This document shows, in pieces, positions 17,008-25,880 of a stretch of DNA of 64,000 nucleotides. This DNA comes from CBDDBK01 sp965225715 (GTDB taxonomy: Bacteria; Bacteroidota; Bacteroidia; Cytophagales; Flammeovirgaceae). The first letter of the stretch is position 1, and every line of letters begins with the position of its first letter. The translations under genes and the position numbers were made by a program. Under the pieces are notes generated by a model that had not been told where the DNA came from, did not search any database, and saw only the letters and a list, made by a program, of their open reading frames with translations. Location: contig CBDDBK010000002.1 in the NCBI GenBank assembly GCA_965225715.1, positions 868,001-932,000 on the forward strand, in the 5' to 3' direction.

Positions 17008-17084
17008 TATAGTAATGCTATTTTATACAGAAAATCAGCAAGTCACTTCACTTAAAAACCCTTTTCCATGTGAGGAGACTATAA
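17008..17084 (+). repeat. TATAG-ended intergenic repeat, copy a (short variant)
   Basis: It begins TATAGTAATGCTATTTTA and ends GACTATAA, the same termini as four longer copies (18398, 43841, 45377, 53426). The interior is diverged and shorter (77 bp). It sits between alaS and the methyltransferase stop codon. See the copy at 53426 for the best-preserved form. Confidence 0.5.
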
Positions 17085-18362
17085 CTATTCTTTTAGTTTT
17101 AAGAATTTTTCTTTATGCTTGTATTCTCTATTTTCATCAACACAAACTAGTCCTTTTTTAATTAGGTGGGCATTCAAAAAAGTTCTATTTTTTAAGTACA
17201 TATAGACTAACAAATTATTTTCATCATCATGTTTTGCCACATCAAATTTTAAAAAAACCTGTTGTTTTTTAGTTTTTAGAGCTAAGAAATCAATCGCTTT
17301 ATTTTCTGTCTTTTCTATTTTTCTAATTCCAATTAACCGAACGGTTGAGTCATCATCCAACTTAATAAGTTCTGGGCTAATGATATGTTTGATGCGGTAA
17401 TAAACTTCTCTTTTGGGACTGTCCTTATCTATTTTTGAACCGAATTGTTGTTTTTTAGGATCTGTTTTCTTATCTAATTGGTGAAAATCTTTAAAAATAT
17501 AAGGCAGTTTTTTAATTTTTTCCTCAAAGGCAGTTTTTTGATGATGAGTATGAAAAAATAACTTAGAAGGCTGTAATTCTGGTGTTAAAACTCCGAGTTT
17601 TTTTTCCATGAAAGGTTTAAAAGTAGAATTTATTTCAAAGCCAACCGAATTTCTATTCAGTTTTTTGGCGGCTAATGCCGTCGTTCCACTGCCCAAAAAA
17701 GGATCCAATACTGTTTCTCCTGTAAAAGAAAACATTTTTATCAATCTATGGGGTAATTCTTCCGGAAACATAGCGATATGCCCTTCTTGCTTGGCACCTC
17801 CAAAATGCCAATGGCCCGAAAAATAAGTTTTCCAGTCTTCCTTGGTCATATTAGAAGATTTCTTCTTTTCGGTGTCCGGTTTTAGAGGTGTTCCTAATTT
17901 TTTGAATAACAAAATAAACTCATAATCTATTGACAGAATTCCATTTCTAGGATAGGGATAACTACCCATTAATGAGGCTCCTCCTGTCGTATTAGTTGTG
18001 GCCTTTTTTTGCCAAATAATAGCCCCCATATAATCAAAACCAATACATTCGCAAAACTTAATAATTTCACTTCTAATTGGAATAACTTTATAACGTCCAT
18101 AATAGACAGATCTAGCAAATTGATCCCCAATATTAATACAAAGGCGACAACCATTTTCGAGTACTCTATAGCATTCCTGCCAGACCAAGTTTAAATTATT
18201 AATATACGATTCATAGCTCTGATGGTAACCAATTTGATTTTTTGAACCATAATCTTTTAATTGCCAGTATGGAGGTGAGGTAATAGCCAATTGAACAGAT
18301 GAATCATTCAAAAAACTCATCTCGCGACTATCTCCAAAAACTATATCATGTCGAGTCCCCAT
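17085..18362 (-). CDS. DNA methyltransferase (N4-cytosine/N6-adenine type) with SNase-like C-terminal domain
   Basis: A 425-residue S-adenosylmethionine-dependent DNA methylase. Motif IV (LAITSPPYWQLKDYG) near residue 30 precedes motif I (LDPFLGSGTTALAAKK) near residue 220, which is the beta-class order; SPPY favours N4-cytosine over N6-adenine. Residues from about 315 to the end form a second domain resembling staphylococcal nuclease: VRLIGIRKIE, VFLKFDVAKHD, LVYMYLKN and LNAHLIKKGL. The catalytic Glu after VRLIGI and the Arg of the D-x-x-x-R segment appear replaced, so nuclease activity is doubtful. I recall similar methylase-SNase fusions in thermophiles. No restriction enzyme gene is adjacent. 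The target sequence is unknown. Confidence 0.85.
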   Translation of the reverse strand: MGTRHDIVFGDSREMSFLNDSSVQLAITSPPYWQLKDYGSKNQIGYHQSYESYINNLNLVWQECYRVLENGCRLCINIGDQFARSVYYGRYKVIPIRSEIIKFCECIGFDYMGAIIWQKKATTNTTGGASLMGSYPYPRNGILSIDYEFILLFKKLGTPLKPDTEKKKSSNMTKEDWKTYFSGHWHFGGAKQEGHIAMFPEELPHRLIKMFSFTGETVLDPFLGSGTTALAAKKLNRNSVGFEINSTFKPFMEKKLGVLTPELQPSKLFFHTHHQKTAFEEKIKKLPYIFKDFHQLDKKTDPKKQQFGSKIDKDSPKREVYYRIKHIISPELIKLDDDSTVRLIGIRKIEKTENKAIDFLALKTKKQQVFLKFDVAKHDDENNLLVYMYLKNRTFLNAHLIKKGLVCVDENREYKHKEKFLKLKE

Positions 18363-18397
18363 TTATTTATTACTCTCAGTAAAATGATTCATTAATT

Positions 18398-18489
18398 TAT
18401 AGCAGTGCTATTTTTATATAAAAAACGGTCATTTTCATAATCAGTAAGTTAAAATCTAAAAAAAGTTTTTTTAGTCATGCTAATATAGT
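18398..18489 (+). repeat. TATAG-ended intergenic repeat, copy b
   Basis: A 92-bp copy beginning TATAGCAGTGCTATTTTTAT, with the shared internal blocks ACGGTCATTTT and AGTTAAAATCT. The right end is diverged (TAATATAGT). It sits upstream of the methyltransferase start and downstream of the gmd stop. Confidence 0.6.
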
Positions 18490-18502
18490 AGTATGCTTAA
18501 CT

Positions 18503-19570
18503 CTAATACAGAAACTGTCCTTTATTTTCTTGCATAAGTTTAAAATCTTTTTGAGTCATGAGTTTAACCAAATCAATAAATTTGGTTTTAGGCTGCCAAT
18601 TCAAGTTTTTTTTTGCCTTAGAAGCATCACCCAAAAGCAAGTCTACTTCTGTGGGTCTAAAATATTTAGGATTGACCTTGATGATACTTTTTTTTGTTTT
18701 TTTGTCTATTCCAACTTCATTCAACCCTTTACCTTTCCATTCAATTTCCATATCAAGTTCCTTGGCACTAAGCTCTATAAATGATCGCACCGTATGGGTT
18801 TCGCCTGTTGCTATGACGTAATCTTCGGGTTTTTCTTGTTGAAGCATTAACCACATGCACTCCACATATTCTTTGGCATAGCCCCAATCTCTCTTTGCAT
18901 CTAAGTTACCAATTTCTAAAATATCTTGATAGCCCAATTTAATTTTTGATAAACCAATGGTTACTTTGCGAGAGATAAAATTAAAACCTCTGCGCTCACT
19001 TTCATGATTAAATAATATTCCGTTACAAGCAAAAAGATTATAGGCTTCGCGATAGTTTTTTATGATCCAAAAACCATATAATTTGGCAACCCCATAAGGA
19101 CTCCTTGGATAAAAAGGTGTTTTTTCATTTTGGGGAGTTTCTTCAACTTTACCGTATAATTCTGAAGTCGAAGCCTGATAAAGTTTTATTTTTCTATGTT
19201 GGGCATAATTTTTTATGATTTCCAAAATTTTTAGAGTCCCTAAAGCATCTATATTTGCGGTAATCTCTGGAATTTCAAATGATATTTTTACATGACTTTG
19301 AGCGGCTAAGTTATAAATTTCTTCTGGCTGAATTTTATGAATTAAATTCGTCAGACTAATAGAATCTGTAATATCTCCATAATGCAAAAATAATGTATGG
19401 TTATAAATAGTTTCATCTCTAAATAAATGATCAATACGCCAAGTATTTATAGAACTTGCACGTCTAATAATACCATGTACTTCGTAACCTTTTTCTAACA
19501 AAAAATCAACTAGATAAGAACCATCTTGCCCTGTTATACCTGTTATGAGTGCTTTTTTTTGTTCTGACAT
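18503..19570 (-). CDS. gmd: GDP-mannose 4,6-dehydratase
   Basis: Converts GDP-mannose to GDP-4-keto-6-deoxymannose, the precursor of fucose-type and related sugars of surface polysaccharide. The 355-residue short-chain-type enzyme has the Rossmann motif TGITGQDGSYLVDFL near residues 10-25. The catalytic Thr/Ser-Glu is in ASTSELYG, YxxxK is in SPYGVAKLYG, and the Gmd-specific NHESERRGFNFISRKVT is present. No fucose synthase or glycosyltransferase genes adjoin it. Expression appears single-gene, with the palindrome at 19687-19726 upstream. Confidence 0.95.
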   Translation of the reverse strand: MSEQKKALITGITGQDGSYLVDFLLEKGYEVHGIIRRASSINTWRIDHLFRDETIYNHTLFLHYGDITDSISLTNLIHKIQPEEIYNLAAQSHVKISFEIPEITANIDALGTLKILEIIKNYAQHRKIKLYQASTSELYGKVEETPQNEKTPFYPRSPYGVAKLYGFWIIKNYREAYNLFACNGILFNHESERRGFNFISRKVTIGLSKIKLGYQDILEIGNLDAKRDWGYAKEYVECMWLMLQQEKPEDYVIATGETHTVRSFIELSAKELDMEIEWKGKGLNEVGIDKKTKKSIIKVNPKYFRPTEVDLLLGDASKAKKNLNWQPKTKFIDLVKLMTQKDFKLMQENKGQFLY

Positions 19571-19686
19571 TGGGATTTACTTAGCTTACTAATTATATTA
19601 TATAGATAAGACAAAGGTATAATTTTTATTCTTAATATCAATAAGTTAAACATCCTAAAAATCATTTTTTAAGAGAGCTAACCATA

Positions 19687-19726
19687 AAATATAAAACCCA
19701 TAAGGTACCTTATGGGTTTTATATTT
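19687..19726 (-). terminator. 40-bp perfect palindrome, probable terminator of the amidohydrolase gene
   Basis: Forty bases centred on GGTACC read the same on both strands; each arm contains ATAAAACCCATAAGG. It lies about 125 bp past the amidohydrolase stop and 115 bp before the gmd start on the same strand. On the minus strand the stem is followed by a T-rich stretch. Perfect symmetry also allows a role as a protein-binding operator. Confidence 0.6.
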
Positions 19727-19849
19727 AACTGTAACAATACTCAATTCTATTTTTATTTTCAAAATTAATAAACTGAAGGTTTCAAAAATTATTTTTAAAA
19801 GCAAAACAATTATAATGAGGTATTTAATTTAATAATTTCTAATTTTTCT

Positions 19850-21142
19850 TTATTTATTTTTATAAATATTCCCCTCTTTCATGACAAAGTTTACATCTTC
19901 AAGTGTTTTTATTTGTTCCAAAGGGTTTTCTTTAACTGCAATAATATCGGCAAAGAATCCTTCTTTTAACTCGCCTATTTCCAACTTGAGTATGTTAGCA
20001 TTAGTAAGAGTTGCACTTTGAAGAGCTTCTAAGGCCGTCATACCTGACTCTATCATATATTGAAATTCTTTGGCATTTTCACCATGTGGAAAAACACCCG
20101 CGTCTGTACCAAAAGCTATTTTTACCCCTTTTTTATGGGCTTTAGCAAAGGTTTTTTTAATTTGAGGACCAACAGCAAGCGCCTTAGGTACAACAATATC
20201 TGGATAATAACCTTTTATTTTAGCCTGCTTTGCCACAAACTCTCCGGCTGAAATAGTTGGTACATAGTAAGCGCCTTTTTCTTTCATTAAAGTCATGACT
20301 TCTTCGGTCATATAAGTGCCATGTTCTATAGTAGTTACCCCTGCTAAAACAGCTCGTTTCATACCATCAGCCCCATGGGCATGGGCAGCTACATGCATAT
20401 CATAGTCTTTTGCAGTATTGATAATGGCTTCCAATTCTTTTTGAGAAAACTGAGGGTTAGCTCCATTTTTTGCTAAGCTTAAAACACCACCTGTAGCTGT
20501 TATTTTTATCATATCTGCCCCATTTTTATAACGCTGACGAACAGCTTTTTTACAAGCATCTACTCCATTAGCTACACCTTCATAAGGGCCTGGGTCACCC
20601 ATCAAACTTTTTTTAAATCCATTGCTAGGATCGGCATGACCACCTGTAGTGGCTATAGCTTTTCCTGCGGTAATAATTCTTGGACCTTCTATATAACCGT
20701 TGTCTATCGCCTTACGCAAAGCAATATTTACACCTGTACCTCCTAAATCCCTTACAGTTGTAAAACCAGCTAATAAAGTTCTCTTAGCATATTTTGTGGA
20801 TATAAACGCCACATCAGCATCGTTCAAAACAAAACGATTTGTATAAGCAGTGGGACTTGTTTCGCTTTCGATATGTACATGAAAATCTATCAAACCGGGC
20901 AAAATATACTTATCTTTTAAATTGATAATTTGGATATTTTCTCCATCAGAAGTATACCCTTTTTTAAGAGCTTTAATCTTTTTACCTTCAACAACAATCG
21001 TCATGTCTTTTAATATTTTTCCAGACCGAATATCCAAAATATGACCACAATGCAAATGTGTTTCAGAAGTATTATTTTGGGCTTGAACAGGTAAAAAAAA
21101 AGCAAAAAAAAGGAATAAAAAAAAGGAATAAATCTTTATCAT
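19850..21142 (-). CDS. Secreted amidohydrolase (imidazolonepropionase/Xaa-Pro dipeptidase-like)
   Basis: A 430-residue metal-dependent hydrolase of the amidohydrolase superfamily. The start is set at the ATG before IKIYSFFLFLF because that gives a clean signal peptide ending QAQ (about residue 22); the longer frame adds 13 residues. Motifs in order are HVHIESE (first metal His pair), the carboxylated Lys in ADMIKITATGG, His in MHVAAHAHG and IEHGTYM, and the catalytic Asp in IAFGTDAGVFPHG. The C-terminal GELKEGFFADIIAV strand is typical. Relatives act on N-acyl or proline-containing peptides; the substrate here is unknown. It is exported to the periplasm or beyond. Confidence 0.85.
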   Translation of the reverse strand: MIKIYSFFLFLFFAFFLPVQAQNNTSETHLHCGHILDIRSGKILKDMTIVVEGKKIKALKKGYTSDGENIQIINLKDKYILPGLIDFHVHIESETSPTAYTNRFVLNDADVAFISTKYAKRTLLAGFTTVRDLGGTGVNIALRKAIDNGYIEGPRIITAGKAIATTGGHADPSNGFKKSLMGDPGPYEGVANGVDACKKAVRQRYKNGADMIKITATGGVLSLAKNGANPQFSQKELEAIINTAKDYDMHVAAHAHGADGMKRAVLAGVTTIEHGTYMTEEVMTLMKEKGAYYVPTISAGEFVAKQAKIKGYYPDIVVPKALAVGPQIKKTFAKAHKKGVKIAFGTDAGVFPHGENAKEFQYMIESGMTALEALQSATLTNANILKLEIGELKEGFFADIIAVKENPLEQIKTLEDVNFVMKEGNIYKNK

Positions 21143-21349
21143 TATTAATAAATTGTTAAGTTGTGAATAGAAAAATAACAAAATTTTTAGTTTTTTTCTA
21201 AATTTAGAAATAGTTTTCTTAAACCAATAGTTTGGAACATTTTTTTAATATATCCATAATTAGATTTTTATATTTTATTTTGATTAACTAATTGATTTTT
21301 AGTATTTTATATCTCCTGTTTTATATTTCCTAATTATTTTTTACTGGAT

Positions 21350-22471
21350 ATGAAAACCTATTATGATATTTTAGGCATTTCTAAACAAGCTGATAAGACT
21401 GTTATTAGAAAAGCATTTAAGCACTTGGTTTTAATTTATCATCCTGATACAAATAAATCTCCAGAAGCTGAAGAGCGTTTTAAAGAAATTAATGAAGCCT
21501 ATCAAATTTTATCTAACTCTTCCAAACGTTGGTATTATGATTTTTATACCGAAGAAAATAACCAATTGAGTGAATATGCTCCCATCTCAGAATCAGAATC
21601 ATCTTCCTATAAACAACCATCTGAATATTATAAAGAAAAAATAAAAAAATCTTTTTTAAAACGTCTAATAAATGACACTTATAAGAGCATTACTTTCCAA
21701 AAAAATGCACCTCAATATCCAATTTCTATTATTCTTATATTTATTTTTGGGGTTGCAGTTTTTAGTTCTATTTTCTTGTTATTCAATAAATCTATACACC
21801 AATTAGAACAGGTAGAGCATAATATAGCCATTGGAAGTTATGAAGATGTAGAACAAATTTTAAAAGATATTTATAATAGAGGTATATACACCAGCAAGGT
21901 TTTTTATTATAAAAGCTTACTGGCTTTTGAAAGAGATAAAGACTACGAAAGTGCTCTATTATACATTGAAAATGCTATAAGACGAAGTAAGAACTATAAT
22001 ATTGATTACCATTTGTTGAAAGCAAAAATTAGCACCTTTACCAAGAATCATTTTTATAAAATACCACATGAAATACTACCGATATTAAAAAAAGATCCCG
22101 ATCATCCAGAGGCTAATTTATATTTTGGAGAATATTATTTATATTATAAATTTGATTATTCATCAGCGCTTTCATGTTTTAAAAAAGCCTTAATAGATAA
22201 GGAATTAGCTCCACAGCCTCGTATTAATTATGCTATCACTTTGAAAAAACAAAAAAAATATTTAGAAGCCTTTAAAGCTTTTAAAGAGGCAGAAAGCAGC
22301 TTAATCAATAAGGATAAAACCGAGGATTTAGCTATTATCTATTATTATATGGCTGATCTTCACTTGATTCAAAAAGATACAGCAAAGTCTTGTGACTATT
22401 GGAAAAAATCCCAAAATTTTGCCACTATAGATTTAGTAGATTATAATATAAAACGGTTTTGTTCAAACTAA
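21350..22471 (+). CDS. J-domain protein with membrane anchor and TPR repeats
   Basis: A 373-residue co-chaperone-like protein. The J domain covers residues 1-66 with the HPD signature in LIYHPDTNKS and the AYQILSN helix, so it should stimulate a DnaK partner. A single membrane segment lies near residues 126-147 (ISIILIFIFGVAVFSSIFLLF region). The C-terminal half has several TPR-like helix pairs (YFGEYYLYYKFDYSSALSCF; AITLKKQKKYLEAFKAF). There is no Gly/Phe-rich or zinc domain, so it is not DnaJ itself. Convergent with the rhodanese gene. Confidence 0.85.
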   Translation: MKTYYDILGISKQADKTVIRKAFKHLVLIYHPDTNKSPEAEERFKEINEAYQILSNSSKRWYYDFYTEENNQLSEYAPISESESSSYKQPSEYYKEKIKKSFLKRLINDTYKSITFQKNAPQYPISIILIFIFGVAVFSSIFLLFNKSIHQLEQVEHNIAIGSYEDVEQILKDIYNRGIYTSKVFYYKSLLAFERDKDYESALLYIENAIRRSKNYNIDYHLLKAKISTFTKNHFYKIPHEILPILKKDPDHPEANLYFGEYYLYYKFDYSSALSCFKKALIDKELAPQPRINYAITLKKQKKYLEAFKAFKEAESSLINKDKTEDLAIIYYYMADLHLIQKDTAKSCDYWKKSQNFATIDLVDYNIKRFCSN

Positions 22472-22580
22472 TTTAAAATTATAATCATTATATTTTAAAA
22501 AAGGGTTTTTTGGAGTTTAACTCATTGATACAATGAATGCTTCTTAGATAATAATACCATTGTTATCATACTATACTTAC

Positions 22581-22898
22581 CTAATATTGTTTCAGATTTG
22601 GGTCAATTTCATCAATCCAAGCTAAAATACCACCTTTTAAATTATAGAGGTTATCAAAGCCATGTTGTTGCTCTAAATAAGCAATAGCATTTGCACTTCG
22701 TTTTCCACTTCTACAATGCACAATAACTTTTTTGTCTTTAGCAATACGTTCTACATTATCAGGTACAGTTGTTAAAGGGATAAGTTCTCCGTTAATTTGA
22801 ACAATATCGTATTCTTTCTGCTCACGCACATCGATAAGTTGAAAGTCTTCTTGGTTATCCAACATCTTTTTAAGTTCTTTAACAGTAATATGTTTCAT
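22581..22898 (-). CDS. Single-domain rhodanese-like sulfurtransferase
   Basis: A 105-residue rhodanese domain spanning the whole protein. LIDVREQKEYDIVQINGEL is the CH2A region, and the active-site loop is CRSGKRS near residue 65 with the nucleophile Cys. LKGGILAWIDEID closes the fold. It lacks a signal peptide, so it is cytosolic. The sulfur donor and acceptor are unknown. It stands alone. Confidence 0.9.
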   Translation of the reverse strand: MKHITVKELKKMLDNQEDFQLIDVREQKEYDIVQINGELIPLTTVPDNVERIAKDKKVIVHCRSGKRSANAIAYLEQQHGFDNLYNLKGGILAWIDEIDPNLKQY

Positions 22899-23370
22899 TA
22901 AATAATTGATATTAAAATGTCTAAATTGATTAATATTTTTTCACATTCATAAAGTCTGCAAAATCTTTAAGAGTTTAAAGTTTATGGTTTAAGTACAGGA
23001 CAAAACTTTTCATAAAAAATAGTTTTAGGTTTAAATTTTGATTATCAATTGTATTTTAAAAACTATTAACTTAACCAAAAAATAAAGTTAAAAAATTGTG
23101 CAATAGCTTTTAAATTAAAAATATATTGAAAACCAAATAGTTATAGTTTTTACAAGAAAATCCTATCTTAAATGCATTTGTTGAAAAAGATAGTTTTGAA
23201 TATTTTGCATTGCTAAAATGATGATTTGAGGTAAATCATATCTAAAAATATTGAAAAAATAAATTCTAAACCACATCATTTTAGTTTTTATAAAATATAT
23301 TTTTAATATTTATACCTTTTTTAAGTAACGTAATCGTATAGTTCACACTTTTATACAAAAAAACAGCGAA
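22899..23370. other. Intergenic region holding a dispersed repeat
   Basis: 472 bp with no gene that I can support. Bases 22989-23050 (starting TTTAAGTACAGGACAAAACT) recur, inverted and diverged, at about 41386-41450, and a 30-bp part recurs at 45349-45378. The rest is AT-rich sequence upstream of the LPP20-like gene. Confidence 0.5.
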
Positions 23371-24498
23371 ATGAAAAAATATTTTCAAGGGTTTAGTTTA
23401 CTTCTAATTGTATTATTTTTTTCAGATCTAAGCTTTGCTCAAAAAGTTAGAAAAACAGGTATAGGAATAGCAGAAGTAGCTGGTAACATTAGTGAAATAG
23501 AAGCTCAAAAAATAGCTCAGAGAAAAGCAAGAGAAAATGCTATCAGCCAATTAGGTTCTTTCTTTATTAGTGAAACTATTTTGCTTAGTTTTTCAAGTCA
23601 AGGTATTAGCGAACTTACTGTGCGTTCTTTTATGGATGAAATACGTGCTACCCATTTGAGTTTAGTAGGACAAGAGAAAATGCAACGCTATGTCGAAGAA
23701 GATAAGGTAAAATATAAAGCCTTAGCAACTTATGAATTTGATGAAAACCGTTTTGAAAAACAGGTGCAGCAATATTTAAAAACTCTTCAACGCTCCGAAC
23801 TTAACGATGAATTAAAAAATATAGAAAAATTAGCCCAAAAACTAAAACAACCTAACTTGTCTATTGCTGAATATACTAAAGTAAAAACTGAAATCCAAAA
23901 TTTAAAAGGAAAAGTTAATAATCTGTACATCAACAGACAAATTATTGGAAAATTAGATGATGATGTGACCAAGAAATTAGAACGCTTAGATTTATACCTT
24001 GAAATATTAGATAACTATCTTGGTAGAGGCTTTATAGAACCGTACTTATCGGGTATAAGTATTGAGCCTTTTGATATTAAAAATAAACAACACTATAAAA
24101 TTCAAATTACCATTTCTTATGAAGTTTTGGTCAATGAAGAACTTTTAGCTCATTACTTTCGCTTACCAAAAGTTTTAGAGGCTATTGTTCCTGACTACTA
24201 CCAAAAGAATATTGCTAGCATGGACAAAAAATACCCTTATTATACTTTAAGAAGTGTGTATAAAAATCAAGGTAATTTTCGCAAACCCCTTTATGTTTTG
24301 AATGAACCTATTATGGCTTTTTCAAAAACACCGCGATTGCGTTTTGATATTATTAATGATAGAGGTAAAAAAATTACCAGTATTTATGAGAATATAAAAG
24401 TCAATGAAAAGGGAAAAGTTACTGTAACCATCAGTAGAAAAGCATTGGGAAAAAGTGATAATTACGAAGTCATTATGAGTAAATATTGGAAGGACTAA
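23371..24498 (+). CDS. Secreted LPP20-like domain protein
   Basis: A 375-residue protein with a signal peptide (KKYFQGFSLLLIVLFFSDLSFAQ). Residues 30-135 resemble the LPP20 lipoprotein domain: GIGIAEVAGNISEIEAQKIA, then the helix KARENAISQLGSFF, and a beta hairpin ending YKALATYEFD. There is no lipobox cysteine, so it is probably soluble in the periplasm or surface-exposed. A helical linker follows (residues 140-200), then an unassigned C-terminal domain. The function is unknown; LPP20-like proteins are often outer-envelope components. It precedes the BatC-like gene on the same strand by about 200 bp. Confidence 0.7.
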   Translation: MKKYFQGFSLLLIVLFFSDLSFAQKVRKTGIGIAEVAGNISEIEAQKIAQRKARENAISQLGSFFISETILLSFSSQGISELTVRSFMDEIRATHLSLVGQEKMQRYVEEDKVKYKALATYEFDENRFEKQVQQYLKTLQRSELNDELKNIEKLAQKLKQPNLSIAEYTKVKTEIQNLKGKVNNLYINRQIIGKLDDDVTKKLERLDLYLEILDNYLGRGFIEPYLSGISIEPFDIKNKQHYKIQITISYEVLVNEELLAHYFRLPKVLEAIVPDYYQKNIASMDKKYPYYTLRSVYKNQGNFRKPLYVLNEPIMAFSKTPRLRFDIINDRGKKITSIYENIKVNEKGKVTVTISRKALGKSDNYEVIMSKYWKD

Positions 24499-24579
24499 TT
24501 TTTCAAATGACGCGACTATATTATGAAAACTAATACAGTAATTTCAATTTATCTTCTAACTAAAAAAGATCTAAAAGAT

Positions 24580-24599
24580 GAAAAAACTAAACACGCTCT
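24580..24599. repeat. Solo right terminus of the IS5-type element
   Basis: Bases ending AAAACTAAACACGCTCT match the right end of the IS5-family element at 51488-52389. No transposase or left terminus is adjacent. It lies inside the gap between the LPP20-like and BatC-like genes. Confidence 0.55.
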
Positions 24600-24696
24600 A
24601 AGCAAAATAAGAGAATTAAATAAGTATTTGAAACCCCTTTAAAATTTATTAACATTTGAGTTATTTACTTATAATTATTGGCTTACTATTGATACT

Positions 24697-25407
24697 ATGA
24701 TATTTATGACTCCTTTTAATACGATCCTTATTTTTTTACTTTTTGTCGGCGGTGTTGATACTATTTATAAAAAAAATCAACTGTTAGAAAAAGCTGAGAA
24801 AGCTCTAAAAAGTAAAAATTATGTAGAGGCAAAAGCCTATTATACAACCTTGATTAATGATCTTGGGTCAGAAGAAGATTATATTAAACTTAATTTGGCA
24901 CATACTTACTTTTATATTGAAAAGGAAGAAAAACCCGCTGTCTTCAAATCAGCTCAAAAGTATTACTCAGATTTAACTTTATCTGATAATTCTAAAATTG
25001 CTTCTATTGCATATAATCAATTAGGACTTATTCAAATTCAAATAACTGAAAATGAAGAAAATAAAAACTCAGGTAATGTAGCTCTAGAATCTTTTAAAGA
25101 AGCTTTGAAAAAAAATCCAAATAATGACTTAGCTCGTTACAATTATGAAATTCTCATTCGGCAAGAAGGACAAAACCAACAAAACCAAGATGATAAAAAT
25201 GAAGAACAAAATGAAGAGAAAAAAGAGGAACAAAAAGAAAATGAAGAACAACAGCAGGATCAACAAGAAACCAAGCCCGATGACAAGAAACTATCAAAAG
25301 AACAAGCAGAGGCTATTTTAAAAACTTTAGATAAAAAAAATGCAGATTACCTCAACCAAAAGCGTTTTAAACCTAAAAATCGGAACAAAAAAAAGAAAGA
25401 TTGGTAA
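24697..25407 (+). CDS. BatC-like TPR protein
   Basis: A 236-residue protein with a hydrophobic N-terminal segment (NTILIFLLFVGG). TPR-like helices span about residues 25-155 (YVEAKAYYTTLIND; VALESFKEALKKNPNNDLARYNYE). An extremely Glu/Gln/Lys-rich stretch follows (about residues 160-195), with a C-terminal EAILKTLDKK helix ending KKDW. TPR, acidic linker and a basic tail ending in DW are characteristic of BatC of the Bacteroidota aerotolerance (Bat) operon, which works with MoxR and von Willebrand-domain proteins. Here no batA/B/D genes adjoin; a moxR gene lies 10 kb away. Confidence 0.65.
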   Translation: MIFMTPFNTILIFLLFVGGVDTIYKKNQLLEKAEKALKSKNYVEAKAYYTTLINDLGSEEDYIKLNLAHTYFYIEKEEKPAVFKSAQKYYSDLTLSDNSKIASIAYNQLGLIQIQITENEENKNSGNVALESFKEALKKNPNNDLARYNYEILIRQEGQNQQNQDDKNEEQNEEKKEEQKENEEQQQDQQETKPDDKKLSKEQAEAILKTLDKKNADYLNQKRFKPKNRNKKKKDW

Positions 25408-25411
25408 GGAG

Positions 25412-25873
25412 TTAGTTATTTTTAATTTTAGAAATAGGCATTTTTTTGATTCTTTTTTGATGTCTACCACCCTCAAAATCAGTGTTTAAAAAAATGCTTA
25501 CCATCAATAAAATAGTACTTAAATCTACAAAACGAGCAGGAAGACAGAGTAAATTTGTATTGTTGTGTTTTCGAGCCATTGATACAATTTCTTCATTCCA
25601 AGCTAGCGCAGCCCGTACATTTTGATATTTATTAGCCGTCATAACCATACCATTGCCACTACCACAAATCAAAATTCCACGATTTGACCCTGTATTAACG
25701 TGTTGAGCAACTTGATGGGCATAGTCTGGATAATCGACTGAATGGGTATTATATGTTCCTACATCTTCAGGTTTATAACCTTTTTTTTCTAAATATTTAA
25801 TGATTTCTTGTTTGGCAGGAAAGCCAGCATGGTCTGAACCAATGTAAAGTATATTTGAAGTATTAATAGCCAT
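25412..25873 (-). CDS. rpiB: Ribose-5-phosphate isomerase B
   Basis: Interconverts ribose 5-phosphate and ribulose 5-phosphate in the pentose phosphate pathway. The 153-residue LacAB/RpiB-fold protein has IGSDHAGFPAKQEIIKYL at the N-terminus. The Cys of ILICGSGNGMVMTANK is the catalytic base, with His in MARKHNNTNLLCLPARF. Its length is normal. It follows the CPBP protease gene by 7 bp on the minus strand, suggesting co-transcription, and converges with the BatC-like gene 4 bp away. Confidence 0.93.
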   Translation of the reverse strand: MAINTSNILYIGSDHAGFPAKQEIIKYLEKKGYKPEDVGTYNTHSVDYPDYAHQVAQHVNTGSNRGILICGSGNGMVMTANKYQNVRAALAWNEEIVSMARKHNNTNLLCLPARFVDLSTILLMVSIFLNTDFEGGRHQKRIKKMPISKIKNN

Positions 25874-25880
25874 TATATTT

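Noticed and set aside
24522..24641. 39-codon frame MKTNTVISIYLL... between the LPP20-like and BatC-like genes
   Set aside because: It runs through a solo IS5-type terminus and has no recognisable feature.
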